Source: Bacteroidia bacterium
GTDB lineage: Bacteria > Bacteroidota > Bacteroidia > J057
Assembly (NCBI GenBank): GCA_041391665.1
Contig: JAWKNO010000002.1
Location: 868,001 to 932,000 of the forward strand
Direction: 5' to 3'
Length of the DNA: 64,000 nucleotides
Shown in pieces: positions 18,330-27,313 of the stretch. A model generated the notes under the pieces. The model was not told the origin of the DNA. It ran no database searches and worked only from the letters and a program-made list of their open reading frames with translations. The translations under genes and the position numbers were made by a program. Numbering within the stretch: position 1 is the stretch's first letter; each line of letters opens with the position of its first letter.

Positions 18330-19462
18330 TTTCGAAGCGATTGGATAATTTGTGTTTTGTGTTCAAAAATTTTCTCCCAGGTGTGTTTTTCCCGGATACT
18401 TGCGTAGAGGGCTTCCCCATAGGTATTCACCTTTTCAGGGTTTTCAACTACATTATCTATTTTTTTTGCCAGATCCTGTGCGTTGTCTGTATCAAAATAT
18501 AGAATCTCCGATTCGTCAAACCACTGTCTGAGATTATAAAGCCGGGGAGCGAGAACCAACAGTTTTGCCGCGCCATATTCAAACAGTTTCATAAAGGATG
18601 GATATTCAAACCCGCCGGGTATGACGCCGATATCCATGGTTTTGAGCAATTCGGCTAGCTGATCCCGATCCAGAAATCCGTGGGTAGTGATGGCGAATTT
18701 TTCGGCAAATTCCTTTACCACGGAGTCGAATTTCTTCCCTACCAGATGCAAATGGATGCGGTTTTTGTGTTGTACCTTCGCCAGTGCTGCCGTCAGGACA
18801 TCCATCCGGTGATGAGGCATGAGTGTGCCGATAAAACATACATGAATAATATCTCCGGCATGGCGGTTGACTGCGGCAAACTGGTCCGCAAATGAAGCTT
18901 CAATTCCGTTTTCAATATTCTCCCAGTTTTTTTTCTTCATCTTCAACACATCTCCCCAGCTTCCTACAAAAAAGGTATAATCACTTTTTTTATATGCCCA
19001 TTTCTCCAGCAGCTTCATTACTGGTCTGAGCAATGACTGATACTGTGTTTGCGCTACGAGATATTGAATGCCATTTGCCTCATAGATATGCCTGATTTTC
19101 AATAGTCTGGCAGCAATCAGGGCGTTAAAATTGAGATAGGCAGCTCTTTCATAAATGACCTCAGGCTTTTCGCTTTTTAGTTTTTTGTACCAATAGATGA
19201 AATTGCGGTGATGACGAAAGAGTATGTAAATATCCTTTAATGTACCCCAGACAAATGACTGTTTTAGCGCGGAAACCTGAAGGGCTTCAGAAGGTGTGGC
19301 ACCCGAATTCTGAACGATTTCCGGTGTCGCACATAAAGGCAAAAAAGTAACTGAGAAATGCCGGCTGAGCATTTCCCTTCCTGCCTCTATATGGCGGAAA
19401 GCACCTGTGCCCGGAATCAGACAGGCAGGTTCGGAAACGACATATACCAGTTTCTCAGTCAT
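18326..19462 (-). CDS. Glycosyltransferase, GT4-like
   Basis: 378 aa. The C-terminal half has FIGTLMPHHRMDVL, HLHLVGKK and a donor-site-like segment VIPGGFEYPSFMKLFEYGAAKL, where the acidic pattern is looser than in the neighbouring GT4 enzymes. The middle contains YEANGIQYL. ATG at 19462; 7 bases separate it from the upstream methyltransferase. The family call is by overall GT-B layout and context, so it is less sure than the other two. Confidence 0.8.
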   Translation of the reverse strand: MTEKLVYVVSEPACLIPGTGAFRHIEAGREMLSRHFSVTFLPLCATPEIVQNSGATPSEALQVSALKQSFVWGTLKDIYILFRHHRNFIYWYKKLKSEKPEVIYERAAYLNFNALIAARLLKIRHIYEANGIQYLVAQTQYQSLLRPVMKLLEKWAYKKSDYTFFVGSWGDVLKMKKKNWENIENGIEASFADQFAAVNRHAGDIIHVCFIGTLMPHHRMDVLTAALAKVQHKNRIHLHLVGKKFDSVVKEFAEKFAITTHGFLDRDQLAELLKTMDIGVIPGGFEYPSFMKLFEYGAAKLLVLAPRLYNLRQWFDESEILYFDTDNAQDLAKKIDNVVENPEKVNTYGEALYASIREKHTWEKIFEHKTQIIQSLRK

Positions 19463-19469
19463 CGTGCAA

Positions 19470-20297
19470 TTATTTTTTTGTCAGAATCGTCGTGCCTTTT
19501 TCGGTGTTGATAAATTCGGAAGAGAAGTGATAGTTCTCCGCCCACCTTCTGACGATTTCTGTTTCGTCGGGTCTCGCTGCATCATCGAGAATGATCAGGC
19601 CACCGGGTTTTATGCGGTCAAACAGCAAAGGCAAAGCGGGATAACGGGCCAGTAGTTGTATGTGGAATGGCGGTCCGTCTACAATCAGCATATCGATTTC
19701 TCCTTCCGGCAATTGGCTGAGTTCGTACCATTTCCAGGTTTTGCCGTTGAGGGAATACTCTTTCATCGGTGCGTGAATCACCTGAGAAAGCGCACCGGGA
19801 TCAAGGCGCTCCCGACAAAGTCCACCGTAATACTCGGAGTCTTCCAGCGCGAAGTGGCGGGTTTCGGGGCTGTGTTCGGCCAGGAGATGGGAAAGAAAAA
19901 TGGTTGACAATCCGCAGCTGGCTTCGACGATCAGTTTTGGTTTGGCTTCCATTGTTTTTTCAGCCAGAACACGCAGAAAATCAGGCGAAGCGGCATAGTC
20001 CCGCATCCGGGGAAGGTTGGTGTAACGTTTGTCAGGAAGTACGGAGCGAAGGTAAAACAGGGCTTCGACCTGCTCGTACAACCGGGTGTTGTGGTCGGGC
20101 AATTCCAAAAGCCTTAAAACCAGGAATATAAGCAGGGTCAGTAACAACACCACGGCCGACCCGAGGATATAAGGATATACATTCAGACTGGTCAGAGATT
20201 CTACCAGGGCGATAACCACAGATAAGCCGGATACTATCAGAACCGTCCAGGCTACCTGTCGTTTTCGGTTTGAGAAAATTTCCATTAACTGCTTCAT
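19470..20297 (-). CDS. Membrane-anchored SAM-dependent methyltransferase
   Basis: 275 aa. Two N-terminal hydrophobic segments (about 14-33 and 37-60) anchor the protein; the rest is a class I methyltransferase fold of the Methyltransf_24 type. The glycine-rich SAM motif appears as VEASCGLSTIFLS, the acidic residue after strand 2 as ALEDSEYYG, and IDMLIVDGPPF as strand 4. Likely caps or decorates a lipid-linked glycan by O-methylation at the membrane; the acceptor is inference from context. The spacings of 2 and 7 bases to its neighbours indicate one operon. Confidence 0.8.
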   Translation of the reverse strand: MKQLMEIFSNRKRQVAWTVLIVSGLSVVIALVESLTSLNVYPYILGSAVVLLLTLLIFLVLRLLELPDHNTRLYEQVEALFYLRSVLPDKRYTNLPRMRDYAASPDFLRVLAEKTMEAKPKLIVEASCGLSTIFLSHLLAEHSPETRHFALEDSEYYGGLCRERLDPGALSQVIHAPMKEYSLNGKTWKWYELSQLPEGEIDMLIVDGPPFHIQLLARYPALPLLFDRIKPGGLIILDDAARPDETEIVRRWAENYHFSSEFINTEKGTTILTKK

Positions 20298-20299
20298 AT

Positions 20300-21727
20300 T
20301 CAGGCATGTTTGGGGTTGGTGTGTATGCTTGTGGGTAAATATAGATCTGCCATAAGGCTGGCGACTTCTTTTCCGACTTTACCGACTTTGCCGGCGCACA
20401 TTCTTTCGAGAATGAGCTTTCTTTCTTCCTGGTGCAATTGCGGGTTTTCCAGATAGGCCTGGATGCCAGCGGTTAGCTCTTCCGGGGAATTGGCGATGAT
20501 GTTGCCGCCACAGTTTGCCAAAGGCACATAATGTGTGCGCTTCGAAATCCTGCTTACACTCTGATTATAGGGTTTTTCTCCGTCGCCGTCAAAACTAATC
20601 GTAACACTTGGCACATCATAGATAGCGCCGTCGATCGTGGTCGTGGAGGGATAATTGATCAGTACATCGCTGTATTGCACCAACTGACAGAAATGGCGAT
20701 GGTTGATCATCCATGCGTCAAGACTAAAGTCGGGTGGATTTGCCGGCCAGCGGTCAATCAGTATGCGGTTTTCAAATGGTTTGAGTTTGTCAAACTGCCC
20801 TTCACTACGTGGACCGGGCTGAATGCGAACGATGAATAACGTGTTTTCCCCAAATTTTCCATCCTCAATTGCTGCCAGAATGGTTTTTACATCCTCCAGA
20901 TACCCTGGACTCAGATCCGGGTAATTGAGCATAAATGTGATGACTTTTTTCCCATGAATCTGCTCCCGGTACAGAAAACTTTCAGGCTCCGGCTCTTCAA
21001 GAAAACGGATATGGTAGTCAAAAACCAGCCCGCCAATGACATCAATGATGGTTTCCGGGATGTGGTCGTAGTATGTGAGCAGTTCCTCCCGCATGATATC
21101 ATTCCAGACAAGATATCGGTGAAAATGGTAAAGAATCACCCCTTTAGCAGAAAGGTTATCCCAGCTTCTGATCCAGGCGACCATTGGGAAAGGCGTCTTT
21201 TCTGCTGCGGCAATCACATGCTGGTGGGTAGGTGCAAAAATATCAAATATCAAAATGGTGGCCGGGCTGATTTCCGCAAGCAGTTTTACGCTTTCGGAAG
21301 TATCGAGGCTTGTTTTATAGGCCTTTAGCAGCAGGTTAAAGAAAGGAGAAAACTGGAAGAACAAAATGCTCAACAGATATTTTGAATAGTATTTTAGCGG
21401 GGAACGATGCCGCTCTGCTTCCATTTCTGTCTGGATGGTGTGAATATTCCCCTTCCGGGCGATGCGCTGTTTCCCAAACCAGTGTACCCACGCGAGGAGC
21501 CAGGGGTTGAGCCATGCGAAAAACTTCCCGGGCTTTTGTTCGGGCGTATTATACAGCCCAAATCCGTTTTCCTCACAATAGGTGCGGAGATTGGGTTTGT
21601 CTGCCGCCGCACACATGATATCCACCTGAAAATCAACGGAAAGCCGGTTGAGCAGACCTGTGAAAATCACGTCGCGGAGCGAGACGACATTTGGCAAAAT
21701 GAGTAATATGGAGCGTTTCCGTTTCAT
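20300..21727 (-). CDS. Putative GT-B surface-carbohydrate biosynthesis protein
   Basis: 475 aa, no clear family recognised. The C-terminal part (about 335-450) has YSDVLINYPSTTTIDGAIYD followed by PSVTISF and AYLENPQLHQEER, which recalls the C-terminal donor domain of CDP-glycerol glycerophosphotransferase- and Kdo-type GT-B enzymes. The N-terminus KRSILLILPNVVSLRDVIF resembles the first strand and helix of a Rossmann half-domain. It overlaps the upstream formyltransferase by four bases and lies 2 bases before a methyltransferase. It probably transfers a sugar or alditol phosphate, but that is inference. Confidence 0.6.
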   Translation of the reverse strand: MKRKRSILLILPNVVSLRDVIFTGLLNRLSVDFQVDIMCAAADKPNLRTYCEENGFGLYNTPEQKPGKFFAWLNPWLLAWVHWFGKQRIARKGNIHTIQTEMEAERHRSPLKYYSKYLLSILFFQFSPFFNLLLKAYKTSLDTSESVKLLAEISPATILIFDIFAPTHQHVIAAAEKTPFPMVAWIRSWDNLSAKGVILYHFHRYLVWNDIMREELLTYYDHIPETIIDVIGGLVFDYHIRFLEEPEPESFLYREQIHGKKVITFMLNYPDLSPGYLEDVKTILAAIEDGKFGENTLFIVRIQPGPRSEGQFDKLKPFENRILIDRWPANPPDFSLDAWMINHRHFCQLVQYSDVLINYPSTTTIDGAIYDVPSVTISFDGDGEKPYNQSVSRISKRTHYVPLANCGGNIIANSPEELTAGIQAYLENPQLHQEERKLILERMCAGKVGKVGKEVASLMADLYLPTSIHTNPKHA

Positions 21728-22518
21728 GCCTTTTCTATTATTGGGTATGCCCGAAGTCTTTGTTCGCGGTTATTAAGGAAATCTTCTACCAGCCCGTTTT
21801 CAAAGTTCTGGTACAATTGTTCGATGGCCGCTGTCGTAAGGTCTTTTCTCCGGTACACTTTTCCTCCTGAAAGATTTTGTTTTTGCGCTTGCATGAGTCC
21901 GGCGTGATACGCCTCCACAATCGCCGGAATCTGCGCGACTGCGGCTGCTATGGTTTTGTTGCCGATATCATGGGGATTGTCTCCGGCGGAGATTTGAGGT
22001 CTTACCTGGTATAAAATATCTCCTGCATCCACCTTGAGGGTCGCGAGGTGAATGGTTCCTCCCACGCATTCCGGTTCGCCGTTTACCAGCGGCCAGAAAT
22101 TGGTACCTGCACCGCGATAATACGGCGATAGCCCGAGGTGGAGGTTGATGATTTTTCCATCATAATGGCTTAACAATGGCGGTTTAATTATGCTGCATCC
22201 AAATAGAAGAATATAGTCGGGCTGACAGTGTTTCACCCATTGAAATGTTTCTTCCGAATTGGAATGGCCCGTTTCTACTTCCATGACCGGACAGTCAGGG
22301 AGGAGGATTTTATCTGCAAAATGATATTGTTCCGAAACCTCACGGTTTTGGAAATGGCGGGCTGCGATATCAAGTTCCTGTGGTTTATCCTCAAACTTCT
22401 TTGCCTGATTGATTTTTTTCTCAAAAACGATCCCAACGACATTCAGTTTTTCGGCAATTCTGGATACGTAATACTGATGGCGCAATTCGTTACCGGTGAT
22501 GATGACAACTTTCTGCAT
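21724..22518 (-). CDS. Formyltransferase-family enzyme (sugar N-formyltransferase candidate)
   Basis: 264 aa. The formyltransferase core is clear: the Asn-x-His pair in NLHLGLSPYYRGAGTN and the Asp in KVDAGDIL form the expected N10-formyltetrahydrofolate catalytic triad, with FGCSIIKPPLL before them. Methionyl-tRNA formyltransferase would carry a C-terminal OB domain and sit with def or housekeeping genes; this protein is short and lies between a polysaccharide deacetylase (2 bases) and a glycan gene (4-base overlap). It therefore more likely formylates an amino sugar freed by deacetylation. That role is inference. Confidence 0.82.
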   Translation of the reverse strand: MQKVVIITGNELRHQYYVSRIAEKLNVVGIVFEKKINQAKKFEDKPQELDIAARHFQNREVSEQYHFADKILLPDCPVMEVETGHSNSEETFQWVKHCQPDYILLFGCSIIKPPLLSHYDGKIINLHLGLSPYYRGAGTNFWPLVNGEPECVGGTIHLATLKVDAGDILYQVRPQISAGDNPHDIGNKTIAAAVAQIPAIVEAYHAGLMQAQKQNLSGGKVYRRKDLTTAAIEQLYQNFENGLVEDFLNNREQRLRAYPIIEKA

Positions 22519-22520
22519 GG

Positions 22521-23501
22521 TTAATTGAGATTCCAGGATTTGGTTTTGAGTTTTTCAAACATTTCTTCCGGCTGGAAGGGATACGATTTTCCCAACGGCA
22601 CATCGTTGGTGTCAAACCGGGAAAGGTAAAAGGGGTCGCCGATCTGGTGATTGATGGCGCGTTCCATGGTGAAGGCAAACTGAAAATGGTTTTGCCTGAG
22701 GGTGTTTTTTACATTCTGGCAGGCCTCCGCCGATCCATAGGGGTAGCTGAAGCTGTAGACTGGTTTTCCTGCGGCTTGTTCGAGTATGGTTTTTGAAAGA
22801 GAAATATCCTTTTGCAGGGCATTTTTTCCCAGAAGACCTACCGGCAGATGTTCGTAACTATGGCAGCCCAGATATCCCTTTTCTGCAACCTCGCGTATTT
22901 CTGCGGCATCCATATATAGATTTTGGTGAATCGCAGCTTCTGCCTCTCCAAAATACTGGCGAAATAAATCATCCATCAAAATCTCTCTTTCCCGAAAATC
23001 GAGTACAAAGTTGAGCAGGTACTTTATGCGGGCATTGTCTTCACTGTCGTATCGATAAGTGAGTGTTGCCTGACTTTCCAGCTTTTGGGTATCAACGGCA
23101 ATCTGCTGTTTTTCAATAGCTTCGACAATTTTTTGCGTCAATTCTTCCGGTGCGACCTGCGACCGGAGGAGATGGATTTTGTGCACATTCAACACGCGGG
23201 GCTCTACCAGCGGGCGTGCATTGGCATAAAAAACCACCGGTATGCCCAAACGTTCCAAAATAGGCAGCGCCCGGGTGTATTGTTCTTTCAGCCCGTCGTC
23301 AAAAGTAATAAGAACAGACTTTTCAGGAAGTGATTTGCCGTGTACCAGGTGGTTGAGAATATCTTCCTGTCCGACAAACTCCCCCTGTTGGCCCAGCGTG
23401 CGGAGCTGGTTTTCAAATTCTTCCGGCGTCTGCCCAAATATGGCGGGAAAAGGCGCCTCGAAGCTGTCCCGGATATAGTGATAATTGATGGCGATAAGCA
23501 T
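22521..23501 (-). CDS. Polysaccharide deacetylase (NodB family)
   Basis: 326 aa. The NodB metal-binding motifs are TFDDG (about 65-70) and HSYEHLP (about 205), and a later SYPYGSAE motif completes the barrel. It removes N- or O-acetyl groups from a sugar, using a metal bound by Asp-His-His. No signal peptide, so it probably acts in the cytoplasm on a nucleotide- or lipid-linked sugar. It sits 2 bases upstream of the formyltransferase, suggesting paired deacetylation and N-formylation. Confidence 0.88.
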   Translation of the reverse strand: MLIAINYHYIRDSFEAPFPAIFGQTPEEFENQLRTLGQQGEFVGQEDILNHLVHGKSLPEKSVLITFDDGLKEQYTRALPILERLGIPVVFYANARPLVEPRVLNVHKIHLLRSQVAPEELTQKIVEAIEKQQIAVDTQKLESQATLTYRYDSEDNARIKYLLNFVLDFREREILMDDLFRQYFGEAEAAIHQNLYMDAAEIREVAEKGYLGCHSYEHLPVGLLGKNALQKDISLSKTILEQAAGKPVYSFSYPYGSAEACQNVKNTLRQNHFQFAFTMERAINHQIGDPFYLSRFDTNDVPLGKSYPFQPEEMFEKLKTKSWNLN

Positions 23502-23504
23502 GGA

Positions 23505-24218
23505 TCAGTTGTTAATGTGTTGCTGCCGGATGATTTGTTCCGCGTATTCCCAGTCTTTTTCTGTGTCAATGCTGAGCGAATCTTCGGGATTTACCAGAAG
23601 CGGCACACATGTTTTTCCATAAATCGTTTTATCCCGCAACAGCACCTCGGTACGGGTGAGATATACCGTCCCTTCTCTGCGGTAGGCTTTGGGTACATCC
23701 TGCCTGCGTTTGATCAGCGCTCCTTCCGGGAGGAAAAAATCCATAAACCCGTCCGCTGTAATGCGCATGACATAATGCGGGCTAAGTTCGGGTGGAACCT
23801 GCACAACCCCACAGACTGCGTCATGGTTTCCCAGCAGTTGTACTGCCTGATCGATATAGTGAGATTTCCGAAAGGGAGAAGTCGGTTGCAGGATCATGAC
23901 TGCATCCGGAAAATAGTTGTCTTTTCCCAGAAATTGGACCATATCGATAATTACATCTACCATCGCAGAAGTATCGGACGCGAGGTGTTCGGGTCGAATA
24001 TAGGGAACTTCGAGCCCGATCTCCCGCCCGTGGGCGGCGATTTCCTCGTCATCAGTTGACAATACAATCCGGTCGAGCGACAGGCTTTCCCGGGCAGTTT
24101 CAAAGGTTCGTTGAATGAGCGATTTGCCAGCCAGGGGGCGGATATTTTTGCGAGGTACTCCTTTGGAGCCACCTCGCGCCGGGATAATACCGAGTACGCT
24201 TATTTTTGTTTTTTCCAT
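23505..24218 (-). CDS. neuA: CMP-nonulosonate cytidylyltransferase (NeuA/LegF/PseF type)
   Basis: 237 aa, single domain. It activates a nine-carbon nonulosonic acid as CMP-sugar. The N-terminal CTP-binding motif GIIPARGGSKGVPRKNI is intact, as are LQPTSPFRKS and the C-terminal IDTEKDWEYAE. With LegB, LegC and PtmE-like genes in the same cluster, the substrate is probably legionaminic acid, but NeuA and LegF cannot be separated by eye. It starts inside the 3' end of the upstream methyltransferase (19-base overlap). Confidence 0.9.
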   Translation of the reverse strand: MEKTKISVLGIIPARGGSKGVPRKNIRPLAGKSLIQRTFETARESLSLDRIVLSTDDEEIAAHGREIGLEVPYIRPEHLASDTSAMVDVIIDMVQFLGKDNYFPDAVMILQPTSPFRKSHYIDQAVQLLGNHDAVCGVVQVPPELSPHYVMRITADGFMDFFLPEGALIKRRQDVPKAYRREGTVYLTRTEVLLRDKTIYGKTCVPLLVNPEDSLSIDTEKDWEYAEQIIRQQHINN

Positions 24219-25141
24219 TGGGTACCTTGTACAAACCTGATCTCGCGAAGATATTCTCTTACAGAATCAGCAGTTGGCAATGCGTGGGGATTGGGGACTG
24301 AAGGGCGGCAGATATAGAAAATATGCAACAGGTCTTCGCTCACTACTTTTCCGACAGGTTGAAAGCCGGTTCGCGCCAGCAAAGCTTCTGTGCTTTCTTC
24401 GGTGAAATAATAAGGGTGATCGATTTTTGTTCCTTCATTGATCGACCAGTTGCGCAGATAGGCATGGCGAAAATCCACAATGTCCACAACCATCAGCCCG
24501 TCGGGAGCAATCACCGAGCGGAGTTTGTTGAAAGTGCCTGAAACATCCAGCAGGTGGTCAATGGTCTGGAAAATACCGATGACGTCGTATTTTTTTCCCT
24601 TGGGGTCCCAGTCTTCAATAAAGGCGGTAATGGTTTCCATACCCAGTGCCTGTGCCTCTTCTATTTCGGCAGGCGCCGGATCAATCACGGTGGCCTTCAG
24701 GCCATAGGCCTGGCTGAGTCCGACAGAAACCACGCCAGTAGAACCGCCCACATCCAGCAGAGACTGATAGGATCCTTTTTCGAGCCAGGGGCGGAGGATT
24801 TCTGTAAGTTTGGCGGTGTAGTCCTTCTGATCCTCCTGTACGGTTTTGGAGTCAATCAGTCTTCCATGATAGGCACTTACCAGCGGTCGGTAAACCGAAA
24901 TATAAAAATCAGTATAAGCCTCTGCGGTCATCCTGGGATTCAGAAATGTGAGGCCGCAGCAAGTGCATACATCTACCGATGCGGGGTATCCGTAGCGGTC
25001 TTTATGGGTAATGGTAAAAAGAGTTCCTTCCCCGCAAAGATTGCATTGGGAGAGGCGTACTTTTTCCTGTTGTTCGTAATTGTAAGCCAGGGAAGCGATG
25101 CGCTCTGCACGTGTGGTGGTGGTTTGGGTGATCGTATTCAT
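24200..25141 (-). CDS. Zinc-ribbon class I SAM methyltransferase
   Basis: 313 aa from ATG 25141; a longer reading to 25177 would overlap neuC. The N-terminus has two CxxC pairs (CNLCGEG about 32-37 and CTCCGL about 57-62), a zinc ribbon often preceding methyltransferase domains in glycan clusters. The SAM site is LLDVGGSTGVVS (about 130), followed by TVIDPAP as the strand-2 acidic residue. Acts on a sugar or nucleotide-sugar; C- or O-methylation cannot be decided. Confidence 0.85.
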   Translation of the reverse strand: MNTITQTTTTRAERIASLAYNYEQQEKVRLSQCNLCGEGTLFTITHKDRYGYPASVDVCTCCGLTFLNPRMTAEAYTDFYISVYRPLVSAYHGRLIDSKTVQEDQKDYTAKLTEILRPWLEKGSYQSLLDVGGSTGVVSVGLSQAYGLKATVIDPAPAEIEEAQALGMETITAFIEDWDPKGKKYDVIGIFQTIDHLLDVSGTFNKLRSVIAPDGLMVVDIVDFRHAYLRNWSINEGTKIDHPYYFTEESTEALLARTGFQPVGKVVSEDLLHIFYICRPSVPNPHALPTADSVREYLREIRFVQGTQWKKQK

Positions 25142-25154
25142 CTGTTTGGGTTTA

Positions 25155-26312
25155 TTAATAAGCCAGCACTTTCTCAATCGAAAAGGGCACTTTACTCAGT
25201 ACTTCTGCAATTTGTTCTCCTGCACTGCCATCGCCATATATATCGTCCTGTGGTGTACCGTTGTGAGATATATGTTGCGAAATGGCTGCTTTTATATCCT
25301 CGCGGGAGTAGCCTACGTCGATGACATTCCGCCCGCGTTCGCGTCCGTTTTGACGGGAACCAATGTTCACGACGGGCACGCCCAGATAGGCGCATTCGCG
25401 TATGCCTACGCTACTGTTGCCGATCAGGCACTTGCTGTTTTTGAGCACTTTCAGGAAGTCATTGGGCTCCATATTTTTGAAAAAATGAACATTGGCCATT
25501 TTTCCTTTTTCCCGCCATGACCGGATACCGTTGGATGTACCGTCTGCCCCTGCGTCTACATTTGGCCAAAACAGCAAAGTGGGTAGGTTCAAATCCTGAA
25601 TGGCGTGTAAGGTTTCTGTGATATGCGCCCGCGACTGGTTGTACTCTGTCGTTACCGGATGCTGCATGACCACCAGGTATCCGTTGGCCAGATCTACCTC
25701 TGTTCCCACTCCGCCATATCTTTCGTAGGGATTAAAGTCCAGCACCGGATTTTCGCGGATTTCTTTTGCGAGGTCTATGGATGGGCAGCCTGTGACAAAA
25801 ACTGTTGACGGGTCTTCGCCCATTTTGATCACGCGCTCGGCAGCTTTTTGTGAGGCAACCAGATGAATATCAGCCAGTTTTGTAATGGCATGCCTGACCT
25901 TTTCGTCGATATTACCGGTAACTTCCCCGCCCTGTACATGTACCAGCGGGATATTCATATAGGAGGCTGCAATGGCGGTGGACATCGTCTCAAAGCGGTC
26001 TGCCACGGTGACAACGGCATCGGGCGCAAGCCGCTCAAACACGGTCGAAAGTTCGAGGATGCCCAGGCCGGTAGTTTTGGCCATAGCGGTGAGATTTTCT
26101 CCTTCCAGCACATTAAATACGCGGGCTTTGATCTCAAACCCGTCGCGTTCGATGTAGTTGACGGCGGTGCCGTAACGTTGGAGGAGGGCAGAAGCGGCGA
26201 CTACAAGCTGTAGTTCTAATTCGGGGTGGTTCTGGATTGCCCGGAGGGCAGTTTTTATGCGGCTGTAGCTGGGCCGGGCCGTCACTACGACGCATATTTT
26301 TCGCTTAGTCAT
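25155..26312 (-). CDS. neuC: Hydrolysing UDP-sugar 2-epimerase (NeuC/LegG type)
   Basis: 385 aa. It hydrolyses a nucleotide-linked N-acetyl amino sugar and inverts C2 to give the free ManNAc-type precursor of a nonulosonic acid. The family signatures TARPSYSRIKT at the N-terminus, ADRFETMSTAIAASYMNIPLVHVQGGEVTGN (with the catalytic Asp, Glu and Gln region) and GNSSVGIRECAYLGVPVVNIG are clear. In the Leg pathway this step is LegG. It overlaps neuB by 8 bases, and the two are translationally linked. Confidence 0.92.
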   Translation of the reverse strand: MTKRKICVVVTARPSYSRIKTALRAIQNHPELELQLVVAASALLQRYGTAVNYIERDGFEIKARVFNVLEGENLTAMAKTTGLGILELSTVFERLAPDAVVTVADRFETMSTAIAASYMNIPLVHVQGGEVTGNIDEKVRHAITKLADIHLVASQKAAERVIKMGEDPSTVFVTGCPSIDLAKEIRENPVLDFNPYERYGGVGTEVDLANGYLVVMQHPVTTEYNQSRAHITETLHAIQDLNLPTLLFWPNVDAGADGTSNGIRSWREKGKMANVHFFKNMEPNDFLKVLKNSKCLIGNSSVGIRECAYLGVPVVNIGSRQNGRERGRNVIDVGYSREDIKAAISQHISHNGTPQDDIYGDGSAGEQIAEVLSKVPFSIEKVLAY

Positions 26313-27312
26313 GCAAGTCTTCGTAGGTTAAAAAACTATATTGGTGAATATCTTTTTTGAGTTTCCGGTTGATCACGCTGCGGTATTCGCTGGCGTGGAT
26401 GCCATAACCGGCGGGTTTTTTCCCTTCGAGGTCGTCGAAGGTGAGGATATGTCCGGCCGGCAGGTTTTTTCGCACTGCCAATGATTTTCCGAATATCTTT
26501 CTCAATTCCTCAAATGAGGTATGGTCGCTTTTATTGGCTGGCGCATTGCGGGCGGCTTCGATAAATCGAATGCCTTCCACCATCTGCCTGATCTCTTCCA
26601 ATGTCAGGGATGCTTTGGTGTCAGGGCCAAACATTTCTTTATGAAATACGGCGTGAACCTCGATCATCGCCGCACCAAGTGTAACTGCTGCCAGTGCCGC
26701 ATAGATTTTGCCGGAGTGATCAGACAATCCTACCGGAAGCCCGTACCGCTGCTGCATTTCGGGAATCACATTTAATCCTACCTGCTCAGGTGCGGTAGGG
26801 TAGGCGGTCGTACATTGAAAAATGCTTACCTCGTTGCCATAATCTGCTAAAAAAGCAATGGCCGCGTCCAGATCTGCATACGAACTCATACCGGAAGAAA
26901 GCAGAATCGGTTTTCCTGTGCGCGCCATTTTTTCCAGCATCAGGAAGTTGTTTACCTCGCCCGAAGCTACTTTAAAGCGTTTCATTCCCATTCGGTCGAG
27001 CATGTCCACCGCTTCAATGGAAAAAGGCGAACTCATAAACTCCAGCCCTACTGCTTCGCAGTGGTCTTTGATGCCGATCCACTGGTCTTCCGTAAAACTC
27101 ATCCGGTCCCAATAGTCGAACCGGGTGTTGTCTTCATACGAAAATTTGACCCGAAAAGGCTCGTATTCGCTGCTTTCCGCCTGCGCGATATGGGTCTGAA
27201 ACTTGATGGCATCGGCACCTGTGCGCGAAACTGCGTCAATATAGGAATGCAAAATACCGAGGCTGCCTTCGTGTGCCTGGGCGATTTCTATGATAATTTG
27301 GGTTTGTGGCAT
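26305..27312 (-). CDS. neuB: Nonulosonate synthase (NeuB/LegI type) with SAF domain
   Basis: 335 aa from ATG 27312; a start at 27330 would overlap the upstream ABC gene. It condenses phosphoenolpyruvate with a 6-carbon ManNAc-type sugar to form a nine-carbon acid. The TIM-barrel part has IEIAQAHEGS, FKVASGEVNN and PILLSSGMSS; the C-terminal SAF (antifreeze-like) domain runs from about 275 (NLPAGHILTFDDLEGKKPA). The usual IEKHFT substrate motif reads IEVHAVF here, losing the Lys but keeping Glu and His; this sets it apart from classical NeuB. Confidence 0.9.
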   Translation of the reverse strand: MPQTQIIIEIAQAHEGSLGILHSYIDAVSRTGADAIKFQTHIAQAESSEYEPFRVKFSYEDNTRFDYWDRMSFTEDQWIGIKDHCEAVGLEFMSSPFSIEAVDMLDRMGMKRFKVASGEVNNFLMLEKMARTGKPILLSSGMSSYADLDAAIAFLADYGNEVSIFQCTTAYPTAPEQVGLNVIPEMQQRYGLPVGLSDHSGKIYAALAAVTLGAAMIEVHAVFHKEMFGPDTKASLTLEEIRQMVEGIRFIEAARNAPANKSDHTSFEELRKIFGKSLAVRKNLPAGHILTFDDLEGKKPAGYGIHASEYRSVINRKLKKDIHQYSFLTYEDLHD

Positions 27313-27313
27313 A

